A stretch of 64,000 nt of DNA from Sphingomonas sp. (GCF_017745215.1 NZ_JAGHZV010000007.1:62001-126000), one strand, 5' to 3'. Counted from the stretch's first letter, positions 1 to 8,995 are shown. Notes: generated from the sequence alone by a model not told the origin. Program-made: numbers and translations.

Positions 1-996
1 GTCGCGGAAGACCGTAAAGCCTTCCTTGAGGCTGAGCTGGAACCAGTCGCGGCAGGTGACGCGGTTGCCCGACCAGTTGTGGAAATATTCGTGCGCCACC
101 ACCGCGGCGATCGCGTCGTAATCGTAATCGGTGGCGGTGTCGGGATCGGCGAGGATGTAGCGGCTGTTGAAGACGTTCAGCCCCTTGTTCTCCATCGCAC
201 CGAAGTTGAAGTCGTCGACCGCGACGATGTTGAACACGTCGAGGTCGTATTCGCGGCCGTAGACGTCCTCGTCCCACTTCATCGAGGTCTTGAGCGCGGC
301 GAGGGCGTGGTCGGTCTTGGCGAGGTCGGGCGAGCGCACCCAGATGCCGAGTTGCACGTCGCGGCCGCTCATCGTCGTAAAGGTGCCGCGGTTGGCGACG
401 AGGTCGCCGGCGACCAGCGCGAACAAATAGCTCGGCTTGGGGAAGGGATCGTGCCACTCGGCCCAGTGCCGGCCGCCGTCGAGCTCGCCCTGGGCGACCG
501 GATCGCCGTTGGCGAGCAGCACCGGGAAGCGCGCCTTGTCGGCGGTCAGCCTGACCTTGTACTTCGAGAGCACGTCGGGCCGGTCGGGGAAGAAGGTGAT
601 GCGGCGGAAGCCCTCGGCCTCGCACTGGGTGCAGAGCATGCCGCCCGAGGCATAGAGACCCTGGAGCTGGGTGTTGCGCTCGGGCGCGATCTCGACTTCG
701 GTCTCGACGATGTGCGCATCGCCGGCCAGCGCGACGACCAGGTCCTGCCCGTCCATCCGCCACTCGGCGTCGGCGCCGTCGACCTTCACCGAAAGCGCCG
801 CCAGCCCGTCGCCGTCGAGCCTCAGCGGCGCGGCATGGCTCCCGTTGCGCTCGACCTTGAGCGTTGCGCGGACGCGCGTCGCCGCGGGGTCGAGGTCGAA
901 ATCGAGCGCGATTTCGGGGACGAGCCATTCGGGCGCGCGATAATCCTCGCGGCGCGTGACTTTCGGCGCTTGGGCCGCAGCGTGAACGTCTGCCAT
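1..996 (-). CDS. pepN: Aminopeptidase N (M1 family), N-terminal part, runs off the left edge
   Basis: Cytosolic zinc aminopeptidase that trims N-terminal residues from peptides. The gene reads leftward and is cut by the window edge, leaving 332 codons of a family that is usually about 860-880 residues. The exopeptidase motif GAMEN lies at about residues 266-270, the zinc motif HEYFH with following NW at 302-306, and the third zinc ligand is probably the Glu in LKEGFT near 325. The N-terminal beta-saddle domain (about 20-190) precedes these. The ATG at 994-996 starts MADVHAAAQ, which fits the short hydrophilic N-terminus of PepN. The gene is divergent from the M28 peptidase, with about 220 bp between them. 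The length and GAMEN/HExxH order make the PepN call secure; the C-terminal half is not visible. Confidence 0.95.
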   Translation of the reverse strand, partial: MADVHAAAQAPKVTRREDYRAPEWLVPEIALDFDLDPAATRVRATLKVERNGSHAAPLRLDGDGLAALSVKVDGADAEWRMDGQDLVVALAGDAHIVETEVEIAPERNTQLQGLYASGGMLCTQCEAEGFRRITFFPDRPDVLSKYKVRLTADKARFPVLLANGDPVAQGELDGGRHWAEWHDPFPKPSYLFALVAGDLVANRGTFTTMSGRDVQLGIWVRSPDLAKTDHALAALKTSMKWDEDVYGREYDLDVFNIVAVDDFNFGAMENKGLNVFNSRYILADPDTATDYDYDAIAAVVAHEYFHNWSGNRVTCRDWFQLSLKEGFTVFRD

Positions 997-1215
997 CGTG
1001 GGAGCGCATATAGGAAACAGGCCCCATGCCGCCACCTTTAATGTGACGGGATGCCAAGCCGAGGGGCTGCGACGCCACGCCGGGCTGGGACGAAGTGGTG
1101 CGCTTTGCCAAAAGCTGGCGTTGCCCGTGCGCAGATGCTGTGGAACAAGCGCGCATGGTGGGGGACGCGCTCCGGCCGCCGCGCAAACCAGCTTGCTTCG
1201 TTCGAAAGGCTCCGG

Positions 1216-2919
1216 ATGCTTCGTCCCTTCCTCGTGCTCCCGCTGCTCCTGCTCGCGCCGCTGGCGCAGGCCCAGACCGGCGCACAGCCCGAGCCGCAAC
1301 CGATCACGGTCAAGTCGGCCGAGACGCAGACGCCGCCGCCGCCGGCGGCGCCCGAAGTGCCCCCGGCGAGCAGGCTCCAGCTCGCGCTCAAGGCGCATGT
1401 CCAGTTCCTTGCCTCCGACGTGCTGCGCGGGCGCGAGGCGGGGACGCAGGACTTCAATGTCGCCGCCGAATATGTCGCCTCGCAGATGCTCGCGGCCGGG
1501 CTCAAGCCCGCGGGCGACGGCAAGGGCGGCTGGTTCCAGCCGGTGAGCCTCACCAGCTTCCGCCCCGGCGAGCATGGCAGCCTCGTGCTCAAGCAAGGCA
1601 AGGTGCCGATCACGCTCGCCTTCGGCACCGACTTCGTCAACATGCCGATCCCCGCCAAGCCCGACTTCAGCGTCTCGGGCGAGGTCGTCTTCGCCGGCTA
1701 TGGCATCGTCTATCCGGAAGGGAAGCGCGACGACTACAAGGGGCTCGACGTCAAGGGCAAGGTGGTCGCGATCCTCACCGGCGTGCCCGAGGGGCTGCCC
1801 ACCGAAGTCGGCGCGCACCTCGGCGACGACGACAACAAGGCGCTGATCGCGCAGCAGCACGGCGCCAAGGCGGTGGTAGTGATCGAGACCACCGACCGCG
1901 CCTCGTCGATCAGCTTCACCGACTTCGCCGCCTATTACGACTATAGCCGCCGCGGCTGGGCAGGGCCGGACGGCGTGGCGCACATGGTCGCGCCGGAGGC
2001 GCCGGTGGTCGCCTTCGTCAGCCAGGTCGGCGCGGCCAAGCTGTTCGCCGGCGCCAGGCTCAAATGGGCCGCGGTGCTCGCCGCCGAGAAGAAGGGCGCG
2101 CGCATCCCCACCGGGCCGCTCGCGGTCACGCTCGACGCCACCGCCAAGACGCGCGTGCGCACCTCGCCGAGCCGCAACGTCGTCGGCCTGCTCGAAGGCT
2201 CCGACCCGGCACTCAAGGGCCAGTACGTCATCCTCTCGGCGCATCTCGATCACGTCGGCATCGGCGATCCGGTGAACGGCGACCGCATCTACAACGGCGC
2301 GATGGACAATGCGATCGGCAACGCCGTGATCCTCGAGATCGCCAAGCGCTACCAGGCCGAGGGCAAGCGCCCGCGCCGCTCGATCCTGTTCCTCTCGCTC
2401 ACTGCCGAGGAGGAAGGGCTGATCGGCTCGGACTATTTCGCGCACAATCCGGTGGTGCCGAAGGCAGCGCTGGTCGCCGACCTCAACATCGACATGCCGA
2501 TCCTCACCTACAAGCTCGAGGACCTGGTGGTCGACGGCGAGGAGCGGATGAGCCTGGGCCCGGTGATCCACGCCGCCGCCGCGAAATACGGGCTGAAGGT
2601 CGTCCCCGATCCGACGCCCGAGGAGATGTTCTTCGTCCGATCGGACCATTACAGCTTCGTCCAGTCGGGCATCCCGGCGGTGTCGATCGACACGGGTCCG
2701 GGGACGGGCGAGGGCGCGATCGCGTCGAAGAAGTTCCTCGACGAGAATTACCACAAGCCCTCGGACCAGATCGACCTGCCGTGGAACTGGCCCTCGGCTG
2801 AGAAATATTTCAACGTCGCCTTCTCGGCCGCGAGCACGCTCGCCGACGACGACAAGCGCCCGAGCTTCAACAAGGGCGACTTCTTCGGGGTGCTGTTCGG
2901 CGGATACGGGGCGCAATAG
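1216..2919 (+). CDS. Secreted M28-family zinc metallopeptidase with PA-domain insert
   Basis: Probable exported aminopeptidase or carboxypeptidase of 567 residues. The frame is open further upstream, but the ATG at 1216 starts a clear signal peptide (MLRPFLVLPLLLLAPLAQAQ) and is the sensible start. A Pro/Ala/Gln-rich linker follows, then a region with an inserted PA-like domain (about 110-300). The M28 catalytic core shows the zinc ligand in SAHLDHVG, the bridging Asp in NGAMDNAIG, the catalytic Glu pair in LTAEEEG, and a late His in SDHYSFV. All expected metal-site residues are therefore present. It stands alone between divergent pepN and the downstream SDR gene. The substrate cannot be told from sequence. 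Confidence 0.92.
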   Translation: MLRPFLVLPLLLLAPLAQAQTGAQPEPQPITVKSAETQTPPPPAAPEVPPASRLQLALKAHVQFLASDVLRGREAGTQDFNVAAEYVASQMLAAGLKPAGDGKGGWFQPVSLTSFRPGEHGSLVLKQGKVPITLAFGTDFVNMPIPAKPDFSVSGEVVFAGYGIVYPEGKRDDYKGLDVKGKVVAILTGVPEGLPTEVGAHLGDDDNKALIAQQHGAKAVVVIETTDRASSISFTDFAAYYDYSRRGWAGPDGVAHMVAPEAPVVAFVSQVGAAKLFAGARLKWAAVLAAEKKGARIPTGPLAVTLDATAKTRVRTSPSRNVVGLLEGSDPALKGQYVILSAHLDHVGIGDPVNGDRIYNGAMDNAIGNAVILEIAKRYQAEGKRPRRSILFLSLTAEEEGLIGSDYFAHNPVVPKAALVADLNIDMPILTYKLEDLVVDGEERMSLGPVIHAAAAKYGLKVVPDPTPEEMFFVRSDHYSFVQSGIPAVSIDTGPGTGEGAIASKKFLDENYHKPSDQIDLPWNWPSAEKYFNVAFSAASTLADDDKRPSFNKGDFFGVLFGGYGAQ

Positions 2920-2982
2920 CCAAGGCGCGTTCCCGCCTCCCGCCGGGATGACGGCATGGGGCAGGACGGCTACCATTCCCCC

Positions 2983-3807
2983 ATGCGTCTCTTCGTCTTC
3001 GGCCTGGGCTATACCGCCACGCGCCTCGCGGCCGAGCTGCGCGCGCAGGGCTGGACCGTCACCGGCACCACCCGCGACACGTTCGCCGACCGCGTGAAGG
3101 TCGCCGAGCAGCTCGCCCAGGCGAGCCATGTCCTGTCCTCGGTCCCACCGGCGGGCGACGGCGATCCGGTGCTCGACGGCTGGGGCCATGCGCTCGACGG
3201 AGCCAAGCGCTGGATCGGCTATCTCTCCTCGACCGGCGTCTATGGCGACACCGGCGGCGCCTGGGTCGACGAGGACACGCCCACCGGCACCGGCCGCCGC
3301 ACCGCGCGCAGCGAGGCCGACGCCGCCTGGCTCAACAAGCAGGCGCGCGTCTTCCGGCTGCCCGGCATCTACGGCCCCGGCCGCTCGCTGCTCGACCGGA
3401 TCCGCATCCGCTGCCCCGCACGGATCGACATCCCCGGCCAGGTGTTCAGCCGCATCCATGCCGACGACATCGTCTCGGGTGTGATCGCCGGGCTCACGGC
3501 GCCGCCGGGCGCCTACAACCTCGCCGACGACTGCCCCGCGCCCCAGAGCGACATCGTCGCCTTCGCCTGCCGCCTCGCCGGCTGCCCGGTGCCGCCGCTC
3601 GTGCCGCTCGACATCGCCGAGCTCAGCCCGCAGGCGCGCGCCTTCTACGGCGAGAACCGCCGCGTCTCGAACCTCAAGGCCAAGCGCGTCCTCGGCTGGC
3701 GCCCGCGCTACGCCGACTACCGGTTGGGCCTGCGCGCCCTGAGCGCCAGCACCAGCCCCGCGACGGTCAGCACGGCGCCTGCGCCAGCGTACCACGACCA
3801 GCGATAG
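2983..3807 (+). CDS. NAD-dependent epimerase/SDR-family protein (YeeZ-like)
   Basis: Atypical short-chain dehydrogenase or sugar-nucleotide epimerase-like protein of 274 residues. The N-terminus MRLFVFGLGYTA carries the glycine-rich Rossmann motif, and the active-site region contains YLSSTGVYGD followed by a conserved acidic stretch. An earlier ATG at 2956 is in frame, but the ATG at 2983 places the Rossmann strand at the N-terminus as in relatives and is preferred. The last 30 or so codons run antisense through the 3' end of the convergent EamA gene (91-bp overlap). Family members usually end near GLRAL, so the C-terminal tail (SASTSPATVS...) looks like a read-through extension. The substrate is unknown. 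Confidence 0.85.
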   Translation: MRLFVFGLGYTATRLAAELRAQGWTVTGTTRDTFADRVKVAEQLAQASHVLSSVPPAGDGDPVLDGWGHALDGAKRWIGYLSSTGVYGDTGGAWVDEDTPTGTGRRTARSEADAAWLNKQARVFRLPGIYGPGRSLLDRIRIRCPARIDIPGQVFSRIHADDIVSGVIAGLTAPPGAYNLADDCPAPQSDIVAFACRLAGCPVPPLVPLDIAELSPQARAFYGENRRVSNLKAKRVLGWRPRYADYRLGLRALSASTSPATVSTAPAPAYHDQR

Positions 3808-4625
3808 CCCTCGAACACGGTCGAGAAGAGCATCGCGATCACCGGGATGATCACGCTGGTGTAGGCCGCCTTGGCCGGTCCGATCGTGCGGATCAGCGCG
3901 AAATAGAGGGTGAAGGTGATCGCCGATCCGATCACGCCGAGGTAGAGGATCCCCGCCGCATAGCTCCACCGCGGCTCGAACACCGGCGCGCCGACCGTGG
4001 CCAGCGCGAACGCCGCGTCGATCGCCGCGCCGAGCAGCATCGCCCAGCCGAGCATCGGCACCATCGGATAGGCGCGCGCCGTAGGGGTCGCCTGCATCAC
4101 GTTGGCGATCGAGGCCGAGAGCACGCCGAGCAGCGCGATGCCGATCCCGATCGCCGCCTGGGTGGGTCCGTGCGCGCTCAGCCGCATCTCATGGACGAAC
4201 AGCAGCGCCACGCCGGCGAGCGCGATCCCCGAGCCGAGCACCAGCTGGCGCCCCATCCTCTGCCCCAGGAAGATCCGCGCGAGCACCGCATTGGGCACCA
4301 GCAGCAGCGCATAGCAGACCGCGACCACGCCCGAGGTGATGTGCTGCTCGGCGCGGTAGACGAGGTTGAAGTTGAGCACGAACTGGCTGAGCGCGAGCCC
4401 GAGCGCGAAGATCAGGCCGCGCCGGTCGAGGGCGAGCTTCTCGCGCTTGATCAGCGCCCAGGCGAGCATCGTCACGCCCGCCGCGGTGAAGCGATAGGTC
4501 ACCGACCAGCTGGGCGGCACCACCGCCAGCTGGTCGCGGATCACGATCCAGGTCGAGCCCCAGATCAGCGTCACGACCGCGAAGGGGACGAGCACGGTGA
4601 GGCGCGTGGAGCGAGGCTGGTCCAT
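3717..4625 (-). CDS. EamA-family (DMT superfamily) transporter
   Basis: Inner-membrane drug/metabolite exporter-like protein, 302 residues, with about ten hydrophobic helices in two repeated EamA halves. The first half begins with the typical LIWGSTWIVIRDQL motif, and the loop after TM4 has conserved residues before ARIFLGQRMG. The ATG at 4625 is chosen; a TTG lies one codon upstream. A strong ribosome site (GGGGAGG) sits just upstream, inside the composite repeat at 4633-4764. The gene lies downstream of the threonine aldolase on the same strand, so it may be a metabolite exporter co-transcribed with it, but the cargo is not known. Confidence 0.9.
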   Translation of the reverse strand: MDQPRSTRLTVLVPFAVVTLIWGSTWIVIRDQLAVVPPSWSVTYRFTAAGVTMLAWALIKREKLALDRRGLIFALGLALSQFVLNFNLVYRAEQHITSGVVAVCYALLLVPNAVLARIFLGQRMGRQLVLGSGIALAGVALLFVHEMRLSAHGPTQAAIGIGIALLGVLSASIANVMQATPTARAYPMVPMLGWAMLLGAAIDAAFALATVGAPVFEPRWSYAAGILYLGVIGSAITFTLYFALIRTIGPAKAAYTSVIIPVIAMLFSTVFEGYRWSWYAGAGAVLTVAGLVLALRARRPNR

Positions 4626-4632
4626 CAATTAC

Positions 4633-4764
4633 ATCCTCCCCTGGAAGGGGAGGTGGCAACCCGAAGGGCTGACGGAGGGGTAGCTCTCCACGAGCGACGC
4701 AGCCCGCGGGTAGCTACCCCTCCACCATGCTTCGCATGGTCCTCCTCCCCCTCCGGGGGAGGAT
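4633..4764. repeat. Composite inverted repeat with 53-nt arms
   Basis: Two imperfect arms, 4633-4685 and 4712-4764, face each other around a 26-nt centre. Each arm itself holds a small hairpin: CCTCCCCTGGAAGGGGAGG on the left and CCTCCCCCTCCGGGGGAGG on the right. It fills the gap between the threonine aldolase stop and the EamA start. I recognise this layout as a dispersed palindromic element of alphaproteobacteria. Its left edge supplies the ribosome site of the EamA gene. Confidence 0.85.
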
Positions 4765-4777
4765 TGAGAAGAAGCAC

Positions 4778-5782
4778 TCACGGCAGCGCCGCGATCGCTT
4801 GCGCCAGCGGGCGGATCGCTTGCGGATCCTGGTCCCAGCTCGTCACCAGCCGCGCCTCGCCGACGGTCCAGTCGTAGAAGTCGAAGCCCAGCGCGCGCAG
4901 CCCGGCGGCTTCCTCGGCCGAGACGCGGATGAACACTTCGTTCGCTTGCGCCGGGAACACCAGCCGCTCGCCCGCGGCCTCGGCGAGCAGCTTCGCGCCC
5001 GCATTGGCATTGCGCGCATTCGCCAGCCAGAGATCGTCCTTCAGCATCGCGAGCAGCTGCGCGGCGAGATAGCGGCCCTTGGAAAAGAGCAGTCCCGCGC
5101 GCTTGCGCCGGCGGAGCGTCGCCTCGGCAAGCTCGGTCCTGAAGAACACCAGCGCCTCGGCGCTCATCCCGCCGTTCTTGACGAAGCCGAAGCTCAGCAC
5201 GTCGACGCCGGCCTTCCACGTCACTTCGGCCGGCGAGCAGCCGAGATGCGCGACGGCGTTGGCGAAGCGCGCGCCGTCCATGTGCAGCCCCCAGCCGCGC
5301 TCGCGGCAGAGCTCGCCGATCGCGCCGACTTCGGCGGGTGAATAGGCCAGGCCATATTCGGTGGCGTTGGTGATGGTGACGGCATGCGGCTGGACCTGGT
5401 GCACGTCGGGCCGGATGCCGCTCACCACCGCGCGGATCGCGTCGGGCGTGAGCTTCGCCCCCGGCCCCTCGCCGAGCATCAGCGTCGCGCCATGCGTGTA
5501 GAAGCCCGGCGCGCCCGCCTCGTCGACCTGGACGTGCGCGTCGCGGTGGCAGACCACGCCGCCATCGGGCGGGCAGAGCGCGGCGAGCGCGAGGCAGTTG
5601 GCGGCGGTCCCCGTCGGCACCCACAAGGCGCGCACCGGCGCTTCGAACAGCTCGGAGAAGGCGCCGTCGAGCTGCGCGCTCCAGCGGTCGCCGTCATAGG
5701 CCGTGTCGAGCTGGTTGGCGCCCGCGAGCGCGTCGAGCACTTGGCGGCAGACCGGGGCGGCATTGTCGGAGAAGAAGCGCAT
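4778..5782 (-). CDS. ltaE: Low-specificity threonine aldolase / beta-eliminating lyase family
   Basis: PLP enzyme that cleaves L-threonine or L-allo-threonine to glycine and acetaldehyde, 334 residues. Family signatures: MRFFSDNAAPV at the N-terminus, the phosphate-binding PTGTAAN, HMDGARFANA (PLP ring Asp and Arg) near 167, and SFGFVKNGG near 199-207, whose lysine should form the Schiff base. An in-frame ATG four codons upstream (5794) is possible; the start at 5782 matches how family members begin. Composition and layout are ordinary for the locus. Discrimination between threonine aldolase and a related beta-eliminating lyase is not certain, but the HMDGARFANA signature favours the former. 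Confidence 0.88.
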   Translation of the reverse strand: MRFFSDNAAPVCRQVLDALAGANQLDTAYDGDRWSAQLDGAFSELFEAPVRALWVPTGTAANCLALAALCPPDGGVVCHRDAHVQVDEAGAPGFYTHGATLMLGEGPGAKLTPDAIRAVVSGIRPDVHQVQPHAVTITNATEYGLAYSPAEVGAIGELCRERGWGLHMDGARFANAVAHLGCSPAEVTWKAGVDVLSFGFVKNGGMSAEALVFFRTELAEATLRRRKRAGLLFSKGRYLAAQLLAMLKDDLWLANARNANAGAKLLAEAAGERLVFPAQANEVFIRVSAEEAAGLRALGFDFYDWTVGEARLVTSWDQDPQAIRPLAQAIAALP

Positions 5783-5841
5783 GGCCCAGCGCATTGCGGT
5801 CGTGCGAGGACGCCGTCAACTCACCTCCGCAGCCCCAAGGC

Positions 5842-5923
5842 CGTCATCCCGGCGAAAGCCGGGACCCAGGGCCGCGGGCGACACGGCTTGCTGCCCTGGG
5901 TCCCGGCTTCCGCCGGGATGACG
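5842..5923. repeat. 82-bp palindromic repeat, copy 1
   Basis: Long form of the dispersed palindrome. The outer arms start CGTCATCCCGGCGAAAGCC and end with the complement; GGACCCAGGG / CCCTGGGTCC extends the stem around a 22-nt centre. It lies between the 5' end of the threonine aldolase gene and the 3' end of the penicillin-binding protein gene, where it could also terminate transcription of the latter. Confidence 0.95.
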
Positions 5924-5932
5924 GTGGAAGGG

Positions 5933-8284
5933 CTACTCCCGCTCGGGGTCGTTCCCACCGTTCCGCGCCGGTGGCGGCGCAGCGTCCTCGCGGCGCGGGG
6001 CGCGGCCGGGCGTGGGCTCGGGAGTCGGCGTCGGGGTGAGCGTATCGATCACCGTCTCGATCGTGCCCTGGTCGATCTTGATCCCCAGCGCCTCGAGCGG
6101 GCTGTCGTCGTCGCCCGACTCGTTGCCGACGCTGCCATTGTCCACCGGCTCGGGCGGCGGCGCGGTCACCGGCACGTTGAGCGCGCGCGCCATGAAGTCG
6201 CGCCACACCCGCGCCGGGATGCCGCCGCCCGAAAGCGCGGCGTTGGGCGAATTGTCGTCGTTGCCGATCCACACGCCCGCGACCAGCGCGCCTTCGCCTT
6301 CGCCCGCATAGCCGACGAACCAGGCGTCGCGATTGTCCTGCGTCGTGCCCGTCTTGCCGAAGCTCGGGATCGAGAGGCCCGCGCCGCGTCCCGTCCCGCT
6401 CTGCACCACGCTCCCCAGCAGCGTGCGCAGGTCCTCGAGCTCGCCGCGGCGATAGTCGGTCGAGCGGCCGAAGGCGGCGGCGATCGGGCTGCTTGCCTCG
6501 GCGAGGTCGGCGAGCCCCGTCGGCCGCACCGGATAGGCACCGCGCGCGACCGAGGCATAGGCGGAGGTGAGCTCGAGCAGCGATACCGTCGACGTCCCCA
6601 GCGCGATCGAGGCATTGTCGCCGATCGGCGTCGAGATGCCGAGGTCGCGCGCGGCCTGGGTCACGGCCTTCACTCCGAAGCGCTGGGTCAGCCGCGCCGC
6701 GACGACGTTGCTCGACTTGGCGAAGGCTTGCTGGAGCGTGATCTTGCCCTGATAATCGCCATGGCTGTTCTCGGGCGACCAGCCGCCGAAGCTCACCGGC
6801 GAATCATCGACGATGTCGTCGGGCACCATCCCCCCGCGCAGCGCGGCGAGATAGACGAACAGCTTGAAGGTCGATCCCGGCTGGCGCCGCGCCTGGGTCG
6901 CGCGGTTGAACGGCGAGGCGGCGTAGCTGGTGCCGCCGACCATCGCAACGACGCGCCCGTCGGGCCGCATCGCGACGATCGCGATCTGCGCGCGCTTCAG
7001 TCCGATATTGCGCACCGCGCGCTCGGCCGCCGCCTGCATCCGCGTCTCGAGCGTGGTGGTCACGCGCTGCTCGCTCGCCACCGCGCCCGCCATGTCGCGC
7101 GCCTGGGGCAGCACCCAGTCGGCGAAATAGCCCCCGCTCGGCAGCGGCTTCTCGCGCGGGACGTTGAGCACCGCAGGTCGCACCCGCACCGCCTCGTCCT
7201 TGCTCAGCATGTGCGTGTCGACCATCGCCGCCAGCACCAGCCGCTGCCGCTCGCGCGCGCCGCGGAGGTTGCCCGTCGGCGCGAGCCGGCTCGGCGCCTG
7301 CACCAGCCCGGCGAGCAGCGAGGCCTGGCTGACGCTCAGCTGCTCGGGCGCGCAGTTGAAATAATGCCGCGCCGCCGCGCTCAGCCCATAGACGTTGTCG
7401 CCGAAATAGACGTTCGAGAGATAGCGCGAGAGGATCTCGTTCTTGGTCAGCCACGCCTCGAGCCACAGCGCGATCATCGCTTCCTGCGCCTTGCGGCCGA
7501 AGGTGCGGCTCGAGCTTAGAAAGGCGTTCTTGGCGAGCTGCTGGGTGATCGTGCTGCCGCCCTGCTGGCCGTCGCTCGAGGTCATGTTGTGGACCAGCGC
7601 GCGCATCAGCCCGCGCGGGTCGACGCCCCAATGGCTGTAGAAGCGCCGGTCCTCGATCGCGACGAAGGCGTTGCGGACGTGCGCGGGCAGCTTCTCGGCG
7701 TCGACCGGCTGGCCGATCACTGCGCCGCGCCGCGCGATCGGCGTCTGCCCGTCCGAGGCATAGAGCGTGATCGAGGGCGGCGCGGGCGGCTCGAGCGACT
7801 TGGAGAGCGGTGCGGTGAGGGCGAGCCAGGCGACCGCGAGGACGAACAGCACGACGAACGCCGCCGCGCCGCGCGACACCCAGCGCCACAGGCTCGGCCG
7901 GTAGAGCACCGGGAGGTTGGTGGTGTAGCTCCCCGGCGGCAGCTCGCCCCCGGGCGGGGCGCCCGGTGGCAGCGGCGGCGCGGGCGGCACCGCGGCGACG
8001 CGCGGCGCGTCGCTCGTCCAGGCGCGGACCGGCCGGGGCGCCGCCGTTGCCGGCTTGGGCGCGGGCGCGACTTCGGTGAGCTCGAACGGCTCGGCGCCTT
8101 CGAACCACTGGCGCTCGGGCGCGGTGTCGACCGGCTTGCGGATCACCTTGGGCAGCCACGCCATCGGCGCGCGGCGCTGCGCGGCCTGGGTCGGGGCAGG
8201 CGGCGAAACGGGCTTCGGCGCGGCGGCGACATCGGCGCGACGCAGCGGGAAGCGGATCTCGGGGGAGTCTGGGTCTTTCGCCAT
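5933..8284 (-). CDS. Class A penicillin-binding protein (PBP1-type transglycosylase/transpeptidase)
   Basis: Bifunctional peptidoglycan synthase of 783 residues. A long Pro/Ala-rich cytoplasmic tail (about 1-130) precedes a single membrane anchor near 136-160. The GT51 glycosyltransferase domain follows, with the catalytic Glu in EDRRFYSHWG (about 211) and GGSTITQQLAKN. The transpeptidase domain has all three motifs: STFK (Ser about 471), SSN (about 525) and KTGT (about 644). The C-terminus is a low-complexity Thr-Pro and charged tail. The ATG at 8284 is preferred over a TTG one codon upstream. The 150-odd-residue proline-rich N-terminal extension is longer than in enterobacterial PBP1a. PBP1a versus PBP1b/1c assignment is left open. 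Confidence 0.93.
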   Translation of the reverse strand: MAKDPDSPEIRFPLRRADVAAAPKPVSPPAPTQAAQRRAPMAWLPKVIRKPVDTAPERQWFEGAEPFELTEVAPAPKPATAAPRPVRAWTSDAPRVAAVPPAPPLPPGAPPGGELPPGSYTTNLPVLYRPSLWRWVSRGAAAFVVLFVLAVAWLALTAPLSKSLEPPAPPSITLYASDGQTPIARRGAVIGQPVDAEKLPAHVRNAFVAIEDRRFYSHWGVDPRGLMRALVHNMTSSDGQQGGSTITQQLAKNAFLSSSRTFGRKAQEAMIALWLEAWLTKNEILSRYLSNVYFGDNVYGLSAAARHYFNCAPEQLSVSQASLLAGLVQAPSRLAPTGNLRGARERQRLVLAAMVDTHMLSKDEAVRVRPAVLNVPREKPLPSGGYFADWVLPQARDMAGAVASEQRVTTTLETRMQAAAERAVRNIGLKRAQIAIVAMRPDGRVVAMVGGTSYAASPFNRATQARRQPGSTFKLFVYLAALRGGMVPDDIVDDSPVSFGGWSPENSHGDYQGKITLQQAFAKSSNVVAARLTQRFGVKAVTQAARDLGISTPIGDNASIALGTSTVSLLELTSAYASVARGAYPVRPTGLADLAEASSPIAAAFGRSTDYRRGELEDLRTLLGSVVQSGTGRGAGLSIPSFGKTGTTQDNRDAWFVGYAGEGEGALVAGVWIGNDDNSPNAALSGGGIPARVWRDFMARALNVPVTAPPPEPVDNGSVGNESGDDDSPLEALGIKIDQGTIETVIDTLTPTPTPEPTPGRAPRREDAAPPPARNGGNDPERE

Positions 8285-8428
8285 CAACCGCGCAAGCTAC
8301 TGTGTTGCCCTTGCAATACACCAATGCAGCGCAGCCGCCAAGCCCGCGCGCACGGCCCGTCGCCGCATGCTAGGCGCGTCCCGGCGCAATGGCTAGGGGA
8401 GTGGGCCGGCGCCGCATCCGAAGGCAAC

Positions 8429-8995
8429 TCAAGCCTCCAGCTCGACGTCCCAATACAGCCAGTCGTGCCAGGTATCGTGCAGATAGTTGGGCGGAAACCG
8501 CCGGCCGTGCTCCTGCAGCTGCCAGCTCGTCGGCCGGATCGGCGCGAAGGGGAGCGGCATCGCCGCCTGGCGCGGGGTGCGACCGCCCTTCTTGAGGTTG
8601 CATGGCGCGCAGGCGGTGACGACATTCTCCCAGGTCGTGCGCCCACCCTGGGCGCGGGGGATGACATGGTCGAAGGTGAGGTCGCGCGGGTTGCCGCAAT
8701 ATTGGCAGGCGAACTTGTCGCGGAGGAACAGGTTGAAGCGCGTGAAGGCAGGGAAGTTCGAAGGCTTCACATATTGTTTGAGCGCGATGACCGAAGGAAG
8801 CTTCAGCCTCGCGCTGGGACTTCGAACCTCGCGCTCGTAATGCGCGACGATATCCACCCGATCGAGGAACACGGCCTTGACCGCGGTCTGCCAGGGCCAG
8901 ATGGAGAGCGGGTAATAGCTGAGCGGCGTATAGTCGGCATTGAGGACGAGCGCGGGACAGCTATCCGGATGGCGGATCACGTCGGGATGATACAT
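8429..8995 (-). CDS. HNH endonuclease family protein
   Basis: Small 188-residue protein with a C-terminal HNH domain: structural zinc pair C-x2-C in CQYCG, the DH of FDHVIPRAQGG, the central Asn in WENVVTACAPCNLKK, and the second C-x2-C there. The N-terminus (LVLNADYTPLSYYPLSIWPW) is the widely conserved NAD(Y/F)TPL motif of a housekeeping HNH family common in alphaproteobacteria. The HNH residues are intact, so nuclease activity is plausible. The role is unknown; the family is not tied to restriction or homing. It is followed by an intergenic gap of about 144 bp before the penicillin-binding protein gene. Confidence 0.9.
   Translation of the reverse strand: MYHPDVIRHPDSCPALVLNADYTPLSYYPLSIWPWQTAVKAVFLDRVDIVAHYEREVRSPSARLKLPSVIALKQYVKPSNFPAFTRFNLFLRDKFACQYCGNPRDLTFDHVIPRAQGGRTTWENVVTACAPCNLKKGGRTPRQAAMPLPFAPIRPTSWQLQEHGRRFPPNYLHDTWHDWLYWDVELEA

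Noticed and set aside
2938..2955. Half of the CGTCATCCC palindrome (CGCCGGGATGACGG) before the SDR gene
   Set aside because: Only one arm is present; too short to count as a copy with confidence.
5384..7519. Long open frame (711 codons) on the plus strand across the threonine aldolase and penicillin-binding protein genes
   Set aside because: It is antisense to two genes with intact catalytic motifs. The translation is Arg/Ala/Gly/His-rich, as expected for shadow frames in high-GC DNA, and shows no domain.
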